Shown here in pieces: positions 42,781 to 58,197 of a stretch of 64,000 bases of DNA. The translations under genes and the position numbers were made by a program. Each line of letters starts with the position of its first letter. The first letter of the stretch is position 1. This DNA is from Bombus terrestris (lineage: Eukaryota; Arthropoda; Insecta; Hymenoptera; Apidae): assembly GCF_910591885.1 (NCBI RefSeq), contig NC_063286.1, forward strand, positions 372,001 to 436,000, read 5' to 3'. The notes under the pieces were generated by a model. That model saw only the letters and a program-made list of their open reading frames with translations, was not told the origin of the DNA and did not search any database.

Positions 42781-44971
42781 AACGTTATGCGTTATATAGT
42801 AATAGTATATAACGTTATACGATAGTACGAAATAGTATATATCGTTATACGTTATATAGTAATAGTATATAACGTTATACGTTATATAGTAATAGTATAT
42901 AACGTTATACGTTATATAGTAATTGTATATAACGTTATACGTTATTACGTAATACTATATAACGTTATGCGTTATATAGTAATAGTATATAACGTTATAC
43001 GATATATAGTAATAGTATATAACGTTATGCGTTATATAGTAATAGTATATAACGTTATACGATAGTACGGAATAGTATATATCGTTATACGTTATATAGT
43101 AATAGTATATAACGTTATACGTTAGTACGTAATAATATACAACGTTATACGTGATATGGCAATACTATATAACGTTATACGTTATTACGTAATAGTATAT
43201 AACGTTATACGTTATATAGTAATATTATATAACGTTATGCGTTATATAGTAATATTATATAACGTTATACGTTATATAGTAATAGTATATAACGTTGTGC
43301 GTTATATAGTAATAGTTTATAACGTTATACGTTATATAGTAATAGTATATAACGTTATGCGTTATATAGTAATAGTATATAACGTTATACGATAGTACGG
43401 AATAGTATATATCGTTATACGTTATATAGTAATAGTATATAACGTTATACGTTAGTACGTAATAATATACAACGTTATACGTGATATGGCAATACTATAT
43501 AACGTTATACGTTATTACGTAATAGTATATAACGTTATACGTTATATAGTAATAGTATATAACGTTATACGTTATATAGTAATAGTATATAACGTTATAC
43601 GTTATATAGTAATATTATATAACGTTATGCGTTATATAGTAATAGTATATAACGTTATACGTTATATAGTAATAGTATATAACGTTATACGATAGTACGG
43701 AATAGTATATATCGTTATACGTTATATAGTAATAGTATATAACGTTATACGTTATATAGTAATAGTATATAACGTTATACGTTATATAGTAATAGTATAT
43801 AACGTTATACGTTATATAGTAATAGTATATAACGTTATACGTTATATAGTAATAGTATATATCGTAATACGTTATATAGTAATAGTATATAACGTTATGC
43901 GTTATATAGTAATAGTATATAACGTTATACGATAGTACGGAATAGTATATATCGTTATACGTTATATAGTAATAGTATATAACGTTATACGTTATATAGT
44001 AATAGTATATAACGTTATACGTTATATAGTAATAGTATATAACGTTATACGTTATATAGTAATAGTATATAACGTTATACGTTATATAGTAATAGTATAT
44101 AACGTTATACGTTATATAGTAATAGTATATAACGTTATACGTTATATAGTAATATTATATAACGTTATACGTTAATACGTAATAGTATATAACGTTAAAC
44201 GTTATATAGTAATAGTATATAACGTTATACGTTATTACGTAATAGTATATAACGTTATACGTTATATAGTAATAGTGTATAATGTTATACGTTATATAGT
44301 AATAGTATATAACGTTATACGTTATATAGTAATATTATATAACGTTATGCGTTATATAGTAATATTATATAACGTTATGCGTTATATAGTAATAGTATAT
44401 AACGTTATACGTTATATAGTAATGGTATATAACGTTATACGTTATATAGTAATATTATATAACGTTATGCGTTATATAGTAATAGTATATAACGTTATAC
44501 GTTATATAGTAATAGTATATAACGTTATGCATTATATAGTAATAGTATATAACGTTATACGATAGTACGGAATAGTATATATCGTTATACGTTAATACGT
44601 AATAGTATATATCGTTATACGTTATATAGTAATAGTATATATCGTAATACGTTATATAGTAATAGTATATAACGTTATGCGTTATATAGTAATAGTATAT
44701 AACGTTATACGATAGTACGGAATAGTATATATCGTTATACGTTATATAGTAATAGTATATAACGTTATACGTTATATAGTAATAGTATATAACGTTATAC
44801 GTTATATAGTAATAGTATATAACGTTATACGTTATATAGTAATAGTATATAACGTTATACGTTATATAGTAATAGTATATAACGTTATACGTTATATAGT
44901 AATAGTATATAACGTTATACGTTATATAGTAATAGTATATAACGTTATACGTTAATACGTAATAGTATATA

Positions 44972-44982
44972 ACGTATAACGT
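44972..44982 (-). other. Flipped 5-nt loop
   Basis: ACG-TATAA-CGT (loop 44,975-44,979) where the array normally has ACG-TTATA-CGT. The following 7-nt loop is in normal orientation. The matching position one repeat earlier (44,195-44,199) reads TTAAA. Confidence 0.82.
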
Positions 44983-46099
44983 TATATAGTAATAGTATAT
45001 AACGTTATACGTTATTACGTAATAGTATATAACGTTATACGTTATATAGTAATAGTATATAATGTTATACGTTATATAGTAATAGTATATAACGTTATAC
45101 GTTATATAGTAATATTATATAACGTTATGCGTTATATAGTAATATTATATAACGTTATGCGTTATATAGTAATAGTATATAACGTTATACGTTATATAGT
45201 AATGGTATATAACGTTATACGTTATATAGTAATATTATATAACGTTATGCGTTATATAGTAATAGTATATAACGTTATACGTTATATAGTAATAGTATAT
45301 AACGTTATGCATTATATAGTAATAGTATATAACGTTATACGATAGTACGGAATAGTATATATCGTTATACGTTAATACGTAATAGTATATATCGTTATAC
45401 GTTATATAGTAATAGTATATATCGTAATACGTTATATAGTAATAGTATATAACGTTATGCGTTATATAGTAATAGTATATAACGTTATACGATAGTACGG
45501 AATAGTATATATCGTTATACGTTATATAGTAATAGTATATAACGTTATACGTTATATAGTAATAGTATATAACGTTATACGTTATATAGTAATAGTATAT
45601 AACGTTATACGTTATATAGTAGTAGTATATAACGTTATACGTTAATACGTAATTGTATATATCGTTATACGTTATATAGTAATAGTATATAACGTTCTGC
45701 GTTATATAGTAATAGTATATAACGTTATACGTTATATAGTAATAGTATATAACGTTATACGTTATATAGTAATAGTATATAACGTTATACGTTATATAGT
45801 AATATTATATAACGTTATGCGTTATATAGTAATATTATATAACGTTATGCGTTATATAGTAATAGTATATAACGTTATACGTTATATAGTAATAGTATAT
45901 AACGTTATGCGTTATATAGTAATAGTATATAACGTTATACGTTATATAGTAATAGTATATAACGTTATACGTTATATAGTAATAGTATATAACGTTATAC
46001 GTTATATAGTAATAGTATATAACGTTATACGTTATATAGTAATAGTATATAACGTTATACGTTATATAGTAATAGTATATAACGTTATACGTTATATAG

Positions 46100-48560
46100 T
46101 AATAGTATATAACGTTATACGTTATATAGTAATAGTATATAACGTTATACGTTAATACGTAATAGTATATAACGTATAACGTTATATAGTAATAGTATAT
46201 AACGTTATACGTTATTACGTAATAGTATATAACGTTATACGTTATATAGTAATAGTATATAATGTTATACGTTATATAGTAATAGTATATAACGTTATAC
46301 GTTATATAGTAATATTATATAACGTTATGCGTTATATAGTAATATTATATAACGTTATGCGTTATATAGTAATAGTATATAACGTTATACGTTATATAGT
46401 AATGGTATATAACGTTATACGTTATATAGTAATATTATATAACGTTATGCGTTATATAGTAATAGTATATAACGTTATACGTTATATAGTAATAGTATAT
46501 AACGTTATGCATTATATAGTAATAGTATATAACGTTATACGATAGTACGGAATAGTATATATCGTTATACGTTAATACGTAATAGTATATATCGTTATAC
46601 GTTATATAGTAATGGTATATATCGTAATACGTTATATAGTAATAGTATATAACGTTATGCGTTATATAGTAATAGTATATAACGTTATGCGTTATATAGT
46701 AATAGTATATAACGTTATACGATAGTACGGAATAGTATATATCGTTATACGTTATATAGTAATAGTATATAGCGTTATACGTTATATAGTAATAGTATAT
46801 AACGTTATACGTTATATAGTAATAGTATATAACGTTATACGTTATATAGTAGTAGTATATAACGTTATACGTTAATACGTAATAGTATATATCGTTATAC
46901 GTTATATAGTAATAGTATATAACGTTATGCGTTATATAGTAATAGTATATAACGTTATACGTTATATAGTAATAGTATATAACGTTATACGTTATATAGT
47001 AATAGTATATAACGTTATACGTTATATAGTAATATTATATAACGTTATGCGTTATATAGTAATATTATATAACGTTATGCGTTATATAGTAATAGTATAT
47101 AACGTTATACGTTACATAGTAATAGTATATAACGTTATGCGTTATATAGTAATAGTATATAACGCTATACGTTATATAGTAATAGTATATAACGTTATAC
47201 GTTAGTACGTAATAATATACAACGTTATACGTGATATGGTAATACTATATAACGTTATACGCTATCACGTAATAGTATATAACGTTATACGTTAATACGT
47301 AATAGTATATATCGTTATACGTTATATAGTAATAGTATATAACGCTATACGTTATATAGTAATGGTATATAACGTTATACGTTATATAGTAATAGTATAT
47401 ATCGTTATACGTTATATAGTAATAGTATATAACGTTATGCGTTATATAGTAATAGTATATAACGTTATACGATAGTACGGAATAGTATATATCGTTATAC
47501 GTTATATAGTAATAGTATATAACGTTATACGTTATATAGTAATAGTATATAACGTTATACGTTATATAGTAATAGTATATAACGTTATACGTTATATAGT
47601 AATGGTATATAACGTTATACGTTATATAGTAGTAGCATATAACGTTATACGTTAATACGTAATAGTATATATCGTTATACGTTATATAGTAATAGTATAT
47701 ATCGTTATACGTTATATAGTAATAGTATATAACGTTATGCGTTATATAGTAATAGTATATAACGTTATACGATAGTACGGAATAGTATATATCGTTATAC
47801 GTTATATAGTAATAGTATATAACGTTATACGTTATATAGTAATAGTATATAACGTTATACGTTATATAGTAATAGTATATAACGTTATACGTTATATAGT
47901 AATAGTATATAACGTTATACGTTATATAGTAATAGTATATAACGTTATACGTTATATAGTAATAGTATATAACGTTATACGTTATATAGTAATAGTATAT
48001 AACGTTATACGTTATATAGTAATAGTATATAACGTTATACGTTATATAGTAATAGTATATAACGTTATACGTTAATACGTAATAGTATATAACGTTAAAC
48101 GTTATATAGTAATAGTATATAACGTTATACGTTATTACGTAATAGTATATAACGTTATACGTTATATAGTAATAGTATATAATGTTATACGTTATATAGT
48201 AATAGTATATAACGTTATACGTTATATAGTAATAGTATATAACGTTATGCGTTACATAGTAATAGTATATAACGTTATACGTTATATAGTAATAGTATAT
48301 AACGTTATACGTTATATAGTAATGGTATATAAAGTTATACGTTATATAGTAGTAGTATATAACGTTATAGGTTAATACGTAATAGTATATATCGTTATAC
48401 GTTATATAGTAATAGTATATAACGTTATACGTTATATAGTAATAGTATATAACGTTATACGTTATATAGTAATGGTATATAAAGTTATACGTTATATAGT
48501 AGTAGTATATAACGTTATACGTTAATACGTAATAGTATATATCGTTATACGTTATATAGT
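46100..48560 (+). repeat. 3.9-4.3-kb-spaced duplication, copy 1
   Basis: Colinear with 50,030-52,820. The offset is 3,930 (46,327 and 50,257), 3,900 after one extra GTTATGCG monomer near 46,681, 4,290 after a 390-bp insertion in copy 2 (51,061-51,450 region), and 4,260 from about 48,061. The rare TAGTAGCATATAAC monomer is at 47,630 and 51,920. Confidence 0.85.
46172..46182 (-). other. Flipped 5-nt loop
   Basis: TATAA at 46,175-46,179 between ACG and CGT, in the same higher-order context as the site at 44,975. Confidence 0.82.
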
Positions 48561-50029
48561 AATAGTATATAACGTTATGCGTTATATAGTAATAGTATAT
48601 AACGTTATACGTTATATAGTAATAGTATATAACGTTATACGTTATATAGTAATAGTATATAACGTTATACGTTATATAGTAATAGTATATAACGTTATAC
48701 GTTATATAGTAATAGTATATAACGTTATACGTTATATAGTAATAGTATATAACGTTATACGTTATATAGTAATAGTATATAACGTTATACGTTATATAGT
48801 AATAGTATATAACGTTATACGTTAATACGTAATAGTATATAACGTTAAACGTTATATAGTAATAGTATATAACGTTATACGTTATTACGTAATAGTATAT
48901 AACGTTATACGTTATATAGTAATAGTATATAATGTTATACGTTATATAGTAATAGTATATAACGTTATACGTTATATAGTAATAGTATATAACGTTATGC
49001 GTTATATAGTAATAGTATATAACGTTATACGTTATATAGTAATATTATATAACGTTATGCGTTATATAGTAATAGTATATAACGTTATACGTTATATAGT
49101 AATATTATATAACGTTATACGTTATATAGTAATAGTATATAACGTTATACGTTATATAGTAATAGTATATAACGTTATACGTTATATAGTAATATTATAT
49201 AACGTTATGCGTTATATAGTAATATTATATAACGTTATGCGTTATATAGTAATAGTATATAACGTTATACGTTACATAGTAATAGTATATAACGTTATGC
49301 GTTATATAGTAATAGTATATAACGCTATACGTTATATAGTAATAGTATATAACGTTATACGTTAGTACGTAATAATATACAACGTTATACGTGATATGGT
49401 AGTACTATATAACGTTATACGCTATCACGTAATAGTATATAACGTTATACGTTAATACGTAATAGTATATATCGTTATACGTTATATAGTAGTAGTATAT
49501 AACGTTATACGTTATATAGTAATGGTATATAACGTTATACGTTATATAGTAATAGTATATATCGTTATACGTTATATAGTAATAGTATATAACGTTATGC
49601 GTTATATAGTAATATTATATAACGTTATGCGTTATATAGTAATAGTATATAACGTTATACGTTAATACGTAATAGTATATATCGTTATACGTTATATAGT
49701 AATAGTATATATCGTTATACGTTATATAGTAATAGTATATAACGTTATGCGTTATATAGTAATAGTATATAACGTTATACGATAGTACGGAATAGTATAT
49801 ATCGTTATACGTTATATAGTAATAGTATATAACGTTATACGTTATATAGTAATAGTATATAACGTTATACGTTATATAGTAATAGTATATAACGTTATAC
49901 GTTATATAGTAATAGTATATAACGTTATACGTTATATAGTAATAGTATATAACGTTATACGTTATATAGTAATAGTATATAACGTTATACGTTATATAGT
50001 AATAGTATATAACGTTATACGTTATATAG

Positions 50030-52820
50030 TAATAGTATATAACGTTATACGTTATATAGTAATAGTATATAACGTTATACGTTAATACGTAATAGTATAT
50101 AACGTATAACGTTATATAGTAATAGTATATAACGTTATACGTTATTACGTAATAGTATATAACGTTATACGTTATATAGTAATAGTATATAATGTTATAC
50201 GTTATATAGTAATAGTATATAACGTTATACGTTATATAGTAATATTATATAACGTTATGCGTTATATAGTAATATTATATAACGTTATGCGTTATATAGT
50301 AATAGTATATAACGTTATACGTTATATAGTAATGGTATATAACGTTATACGTTATATAGTAATATTATATAACGTTATGCGTTATATAGTAATAGTATAT
50401 AACGTTATACGTTATATAGTAATAGTATATAACGTTATGCATTATATAGTAATAGTATATAACGTTATACGATAGTACGGAATAGTATATATCGTTATAC
50501 GTTAATACGTAATAGTATATATCGTTATACGTTATATAGTAATAGTATATATCGTAATACGTTATATAGTAATAGTATATAACGTTATGCGTTATATAGT
50601 AATAGTATATAACGTTATACGATAGTACGGAATAGTATATATCGTTATACGTTATATAGTAATAGTATATAGCGTTATACGTTATATAGTAATAGTATAT
50701 AACGTTATACGTTATATAGTAATAGTATATAACGTTATACGTTATATAGTAGTAGTATATAACGTTATACGTTAATACGTAATAGTATATATCGTTATAC
50801 GTTATATAGTAATAGTATATAACGTTATGCGTTATATAGTAATAGTATATAACGTTATACGTTATATAGTAATAGTATATAACGTTATACGTTATATAGT
50901 AATAGTATATAACGTTATACGTTATATAGTAATATTATATAACGTTATGCGTTATATAGTAATATTATATAACGTTATGCGTTATATAGTAATAGTATAT
51001 AACGTTATACGTTATATAGTAATAGTATATAACGTTATGCGTTATATAGTAATAGTATATAACGTTATGCGTTATATAGTAATAGTATATAACGTTATAC
51101 GTTATATAGTAATAGTATATAACGTTATACGTTATATAGTAATAGTATATAACGTTATACGTTATATAGTAATATTATATAACGTTATGCGTTATATAGT
51201 AATAGTATATAACGTTATACGTTATATAGTAATATTATATAACGTTATACGTTATATAGTAATAGTATATAACGTTATACGTTATATAGTAATAGTATAT
51301 AACGTTATACGTTATATAGTAATATTATATAACGTTATGCGTTATATAGTAATATTATATAACGTTATGCGTTATATAGTAATAGTAAATAACGTTATAC
51401 GTTACATAGTAATAGTATATAACGTTATGCGTTATATAGTAATAGTATATAACGCTATACGTTATATAGTAATAGTATATAACGTTATACGTTAGTACGT
51501 AATAATATACAACGTTATACGTGATATGGTAATACTATATAACGTTATACGCTATCACGTAATAGTATATAACGTTATACGTTAATACGTAATAGTATAT
51601 ATCGTTATACGTTATATAGTAATAGTATATAACGCTATACGTTATATAGTAATGGTATATAACGTTATACGTTATATAGTAATAGTATATATCGTTATAC
51701 GTTATATAGTAATAGTATATAACGTTATGCGTTATATAGTAATAGTATATAACGTTATACGATAGTACGGAATAGTATATATCGTTATACGTTATATAGT
51801 AATAGTATATAACGTTATACGTTATATAGTAATAGTATATAACGTTATACGTTATATAGTAATAGTATATAACGTTATACGTTATATAGTAATGGTATAT
51901 AACGTTATACGTTATATAGTAGTAGCATATAACGTTATACGTTAATACGTAATAGTATATATCGTTATACGTTATATAGTAATAGTATATATCGTTATAC
52001 GTTATATAGTAATAGTATATAACGTTATGCGTTATATAGTAATAGTATATAACGTTATACGATAGTACGGAATAGTATATATCGTTATACGTTATATAGT
52101 AATAGTATATAACGTTATACGTTATATAGTAATAGTATATAACGTTATACGTTATATAGTAATAGTATATAACGTTATACGTTATATAGTAATAGTATAT
52201 AACGTTATACGTTATATAGTAATAGTATATAACGTTATACGTTATATAGTAATAGTATATAACGTTATACGTTATATAGTAATAGTATATAACGTTATAC
52301 GTTATATAGTAATAGTATATAACGTTATACGTTAATACGTAATAGTATATAACGTTAAACGTTATATAGTAATAGTATATAACGTTATACGTTATTACGT
52401 AATAGTATATAACGTTATACGTTATATAGTAATAGTATATAATGTTATACGTTATATAGTAATAGTATATAACGTTATACGTTATATAGTAATAGTATAT
52501 AACGTTATGCGTTACATAGTAATAGTATATAACGTTATACGTTATATAGTAATAGTATATAACGTTATACGTTATATAGTAATGGTATATAAAGTTATAC
52601 GTTATATAGTAGTAGTATATAACGTTATACGTTAATACGTAATAGTATATATCGTTATACGTTATATAGTAATAGTATATAACGTTATACGTTATATAGT
52701 AATAGTATATAACGTTATACGTTATATAGTAATGGTATATAAAGTTATACGTTATATAGTAGTAGTATATAACGTTATACGTTAATACGTAATAGTTTAT
52801 ATCGTTATACGTTATATAGT
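50030..52820 (+). repeat. 3.9-4.3-kb-spaced duplication, copy 2
   Basis: Second copy of 46,100-48,560, enlarged by 390 bp (13 monomers). The insertion resembles the run at about 48,997-49,330, so it was probably copied from the neighbouring unit by unequal exchange. It produces the longest plus-strand open frame in the window (50,827-51,495), which is not a gene. Confidence 0.82.
50102..50112 (-). other. Flipped 5-nt loop
   Basis: TATAA at 50,105-50,109. Partner of 46,175 at offset 3,930, so inherited with the duplication. Confidence 0.82.
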
Positions 52821-53131
52821 AATAGTATATAACGTTATGCGTTATATAGTAATAGTATATAACGTTATACGTTATATAGTAATAGTATATAACGTTATAC
52901 GTTATATAGTAATAGTATATAACGTTATACGTTATATAGTAATATTATATAACGTTATACGTTATATAGTAATAGTATATAACGTTATACGTTATATAGT
53001 AATATTATATAACGTTATGCGTTATATAGTAATAGTATATAACGTTATACGTTATATAGTAATATTATATAACGTTATACGTTATATAGTAATAGTATAT
53101 AACGTTATACGTTATATAGTAATAGTATATA

Positions 53132-53142
53132 ACGTATAACGT
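53132..53142 (-). other. Flipped 5-nt loop
   Basis: TATAA at 53,135-53,139. The surrounding markers differ from the other three single flips (no AATACGTAAT monomer just before it), so this may be an independent event. Confidence 0.8.
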
Positions 53143-53159
53143 TATATAGTAATAGTATA

Positions 53160-54540
53160 TAACGTTATGCGTTATATAGTAATAGTATATAACGTTATAC
53201 GTTATATAGTAATAGTATATAACGTTATACGTTATATAGTAATGGTATATAACGTTATACGTTATATAGTGGTAGTATATAACGTTATACGTTAATACGT
53301 AATAGTATATATCGTTATACGTTATATAGTAATAGTATATATCGTTATACGTTATATAGTAGTAGTATATAACGTTATGCGTTATATAGTAATAGTATAT
53401 AACGTTATACGATAGTACGGAATAGTATATATCGTTATACGTTATATAGTAATAGTATATAACGTTATACGTTATATAGTAATAGTATATAACGTTATAC
53501 GTTATATAGTAATAGTATATAACGTTATACGTTATATAGTAATAGTATATAACGTTATACGTTATATAGTAATAGTATATAACGTTATACGTTATATAGT
53601 AATAGTATATAACGTTATACGTTATATAGTAATGGTATATAAAGTTATACGTTATATAGTAGTAGTATATAACGTTATACGTTATATAGTAATAGTATAT
53701 AACGTTATACGTTATATAGTAATGGTATATAAAGTTATACGTTATATAGTAGTAGTATATAACGTTATACGTTATATAGTAATAGTATATAATGTTATAC
53801 GTTATATAGTAATAGTATATAACGTTATACGTTATATAGTAATAGTATATAACGTTATGCGTTATATAGTAATAGTATATAACGTTATACGTTATATAGT
53901 AATAGTATATAACGTTATACGTTATATAGTAATGGTATATAAAGTTATACGTTATATAGTAGTAGTATATAACGTTATACGTTAATACGTAATAGTATAT
54001 ATCGTTATACGTTATATAGTAATAGTATATAACGTTATGCGTTATATAGTAATAGTATATAACGTTATACGTTATATAGTAATAGTATATAACGTTATAC
54101 GTTAGTACGTAATAATATACAACGTTATACGTGATATGGTAATACTATATAACGTTATACGCTATCACGTAATAGTATATAACGTTATACGTTAATACGT
54201 AATAGTATATATCGTTATACGTTATATAGTAATAGTATATAACGTTATACGTTATATAGTAATGGTATATAACGTTATACGTTATATAGTAATAGTATAT
54301 AACGTTATACGTTAATACGTAATAGTATATATCGTTATACGTTATATAGTAATAGTATATAACGTTATGCGTTATATAGTAATAGTATATAACGTTATAC
54401 GTTAGTACGTAATAATATACAACGTTATACGTGATATGGCAGTACTATATAACGTTATACGTTATTACGTAATAGTATATAACGTTATACGTTAATACGT
54501 AATAGTATATATCGTTATACGTTATATAGTAATAGTATAT
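53160..54540 (+). repeat. 5,038-bp-spaced duplication, copy 1
   Basis: Matches 58,198-59,578. Both contain three GGTATATAAAG/TAGTAGTAG marker pairs (from 53,632 and 58,670), then two diverged dimers exactly 300 bp apart (54,103/54,403 and 59,141/59,441). The offset is 2 bp short of 168 monomers because of the 2-bp loss at 54,660. Confidence 0.88.
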
Positions 54541-55530
54541 AACGTTATGCGTTATATAGTAATAGTATATAACGTTATACGTTATATAGTAATAGTATAT
54601 AACGTTATACGTTATATAGTAATATTATATAACGTTATGCGTTATATAGTAATAGTATATTGTTATACGTTATATAGTAATAGTATATAACGTTATGCGT
54701 TATATAGTAATAGTATATAACGTTATACGATAGTACGAAATAGTATATATCGTTATACGTTATATAGTAATAGTATATAACGTTATACGCTATATAGTAA
54801 TAGTATATAACGTTATACGTTATATAGTAATTGTATATAACGTTATACGTTATTACGTAATATTATATAACTTTATGCGTTATATAGTAATAGTATATAA
54901 CGTTATACGTTATATAGTAATAGTATATAACGCTATGCGTTATATAGTAATAGTATATAACGTTATACGATAGTATGGAATAGTATATATCGTTATACGT
55001 TATATAGTAATAGTATATAACGTTATACGTTAGTACGTAATAATATACAACGATATACGTGATATGGCAATACTATATAACGTTATACGTTATTAGGTAA
55101 TAGTATATAACTTTATACGTTATATAGTAATAGTATATAACGTTATACGATAGTACGAAATAGTATATATCGTTATGCGTTATATAGTAATAGTATATAA
55201 CTTTAAACGTTATATAGTAATAGTATATAACGTTATACGTTATATAGTAATTGTATATAACGTTATACGTTATTACGTAATATTATATAACGTTATGCGT
55301 TATATAGTAATAGTATATAACGTTATACGTTATATAGTAATAGTATATAACGTTATGCGTTATATAGTAATAGTGTATAACGTTATACGATAGTACGGAA
55401 TAGTATATATCGTTATACGTTATATAGTAATAGTATATAACGTTATACGTTAGTACGTAATAATATACAACGTTATACGTGATATGGCAATACTATATAA
55501 CGTTATACGTTATTACGTAATAGTATATAA

Positions 55531-55990
55531 CGTTATACGTTATATAGTAATATTATATAACGTTATGCGTTATATAGTAATAGTATATAACGTTATACGT
55601 TATATAGTAATAGTATATAACGTTGTGCGTTATATAGTAATAGTTTATAACGTTATACGATAGTACGGAATAGTATATATCGTTATACGTTATATAGTGG
55701 TAGTATATAACGTTATACGTTATATAGTAATAGTATATAACGTTATACGTTATATAGTAATAGTATATAACGTTATACGTTATATAGTAATAGTATATAA
55801 CGTTATACGTTATATAGTAATAGTATATAACGTTATACGTTGTATAGTAATAGTATATAACGTTATACGTTATATAGTAATATTATATAACGTTATGCGT
55901 TATATAGTAATAGTATATAACGTTATACGTTATATAGTAATAGTATATAACGTTATACGTTATATAGTAATAGTATATAACGTTATACGT
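55531..55990 (+). repeat. 1,110-bp-spaced duplication, copy 1
   Basis: Repeated at 56,641-57,100. Shared rare variants are GTTGTGCG with AGTTTATAAC, TATATAGTGGTAG (55,697 and 56,807) and TTGTATAGTAATAG (55,830 and 56,940). The GTGGTAG variant also lies just left of both islands (13,980 and 33,915). Confidence 0.85.
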
Positions 55991-56640
55991 TAATACGTAA
56001 TAGTATATATCGTTATACGTTATATAGTAATAGTATATAACGTTATGCGCTATATAGTAATAGTATATAACGTCATACGTTATATAGTATAAGTATATAA
56101 CGTTATACGTTATATAGTATTAGTATATAACGTTATACGTGATATGGTAATACTATATAACGTTATACGTTATATAGTAATAGTATATAACGTTATACGT
56201 TATATAGTAATGGTATATAACGTTATACGTTATATAGTAATATTATATAACGTTATGCGTTATATAGTAATAGTATATAACGTTATACGTTATATAGTAA
56301 TAGTATATAACGTTATGCATTATATAATAATAGTATATAACGTTATACGATAGTACGGAATAGTATATATCGTTATACGTTAATACGTAATAGTATATAT
56401 CGTTATACGTTATATAGTAATAGTATATATCGTAATACGTTATATAGTAATAGTATATAACGTTATGCGTTATATAGTAATAGTATATAACGTTATACGA
56501 TAGTACGGAATAGTATATATCGTTATACGTTATATAGTAATAGTATATAACGTTATACGTTATATAGTAATAGTATATAACGTTATACGTTATATAATAA
56601 TAGTATATAACGTTATACGTTATATAGTAATAGTATATAA

Positions 56641-57100
56641 CGTTATACGTTATATAGTAATATTATATAACGTTATGCGTTATATAGTAATAGTATATAA
56701 CGTTATACGTTATATAGTAATAGTATATAACGTTGTGCGTTATATAGTAATAGTTTATAACGTTATACGATAGTACGGAATAGTATATATCGTTATACGT
56801 TATATAGTGGTAGTATATAACGTTATACGTTATATAGTAATAGTATATAACGTTATACGTTATATAGAAATAGTATATAACGTTATACGTTATATAGTAA
56901 TAGTATATAACGTTATACGTTATATAGTAATAGTATATAACGTTATACGTTGTATAGTAATAGTATATAACGTTATACGTTATATAGTAATATTATATAA
57001 CGTTATGCGTTATATAGTAATAGTATATAACGTTATACGTTATATAGCAATAGTATATAACGTTATACGTTATATAGTAATAGTATATAACGTTATACGT
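56641..57100 (+). repeat. 1,110-bp-spaced duplication, copy 2
   Basis: Second copy of 55,531-55,990 with a few substitutions (for example TATATAGAAATAG near 56,866 and TATATAGCAATAG near 57,046), so it is not recent. Confidence 0.83.
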
Positions 57101-58197
57101 TATATAGTAATGGTATATAAAGTTATACGTTATATAGTAGTAGTATATAACGTTATACGTTAATACGTAATAGTATATATCGTTATACGTTATATAGTAA
57201 TAGTATATAACGTTATGCGTTATATAGTAATAGTATATAACGTTATACGTTATATAGTAATAGTATATAACGTTATACGTTATATAGTAATAGTATATAA
57301 CGTTATACGTTAGTACGTAATAATATACAACGTTATACGTGATATGGTAATACTATATAACGTTATACGCTATCACGTAATAGTATATAACGTTATACGT
57401 TAATACGTAATAGTATATATCGTTATACGTTATATAGTAATAGTATATAACGTTATACGATATATGGTAATGGTATATAACGTTATACGTTTTATAGTAA
57501 TAGTATATAACGTTATACGTTAATACGTAATAGTATATATCGTTATACGTTATATAGTAATAGTATATAACGTTATGCGTTATATAGTAATAGTATATAA
57601 CGTTATACGTTATATAGTAATAGTATATAACGTTATACGTTATATAGTAATGGTATATAACGTTATACGTTTTATAGTAGTAGTATATAACGTTATACGT
57701 TAATACGTAATAGTATATATCGTTATACGTTATATAGTAATAGTATATATCGTTATACGTTATATAGTAATAGTATATTACGTTATGCGTTATATAGCAA
57801 TAGTATATAACGTTATACGATAGTACGGAATAGTATATATCGTTATACGTTATATAGTAATAGTATATAACGTTATACGTTATATAGTAATAGTATATAA
57901 CGTTATACGTTATATAGTAATAGTATATAACGTTATACGTTATATAGTAATAGTATATAACGTTATACGTTATATAGTAATAGTATATAACGTTATACGT
58001 TATATAGTAATAGTATATAACGTTATACGTTAATACGTAATAGTATATAACGTTATACGTTATATAGTAATAGTATATAACGTTATACGTTATTACGTAA
58101 TAGTATATAACGTTATACGTTATATAGTAATAGTATATAATGTTATACGTTATATAGTAATAGTATATAACGTTATACGTTATATAGTAATAGTATA

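Larger units (their letters stand above)
34713..43700 (+). repeat. 30-bp satellite array, region B right of second island
   Basis: Array built from pieces found elsewhere in region B: the right flank of the first island, a third partial copy of the 6.33-kb unit, a 1.15-kb tandem duplication and a copy of the 8.9-kb-spaced segment. A TTATACAG monomer at about 36,681 and 40,482 links 36,480-36,720 with 40,281-40,520 (offset 3,801). No gene. Confidence 0.95.
43861..46560 (+). repeat. 780-bp and 1,200-bp higher-order repeats
   Basis: TATATCGTAATACG recurs at 43,861, 44,641 and 45,421 (780 bp, 26 monomers) and then 46,621 (1,200 bp, 40 monomers). GTTATGCATTATATAG recurs near 44,527, 45,307 and 46,507. 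The 1,200-bp unit is the 780-bp unit with a 420-bp run of mostly canonical monomers added at about 45,600-46,060. Confidence 0.88.
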
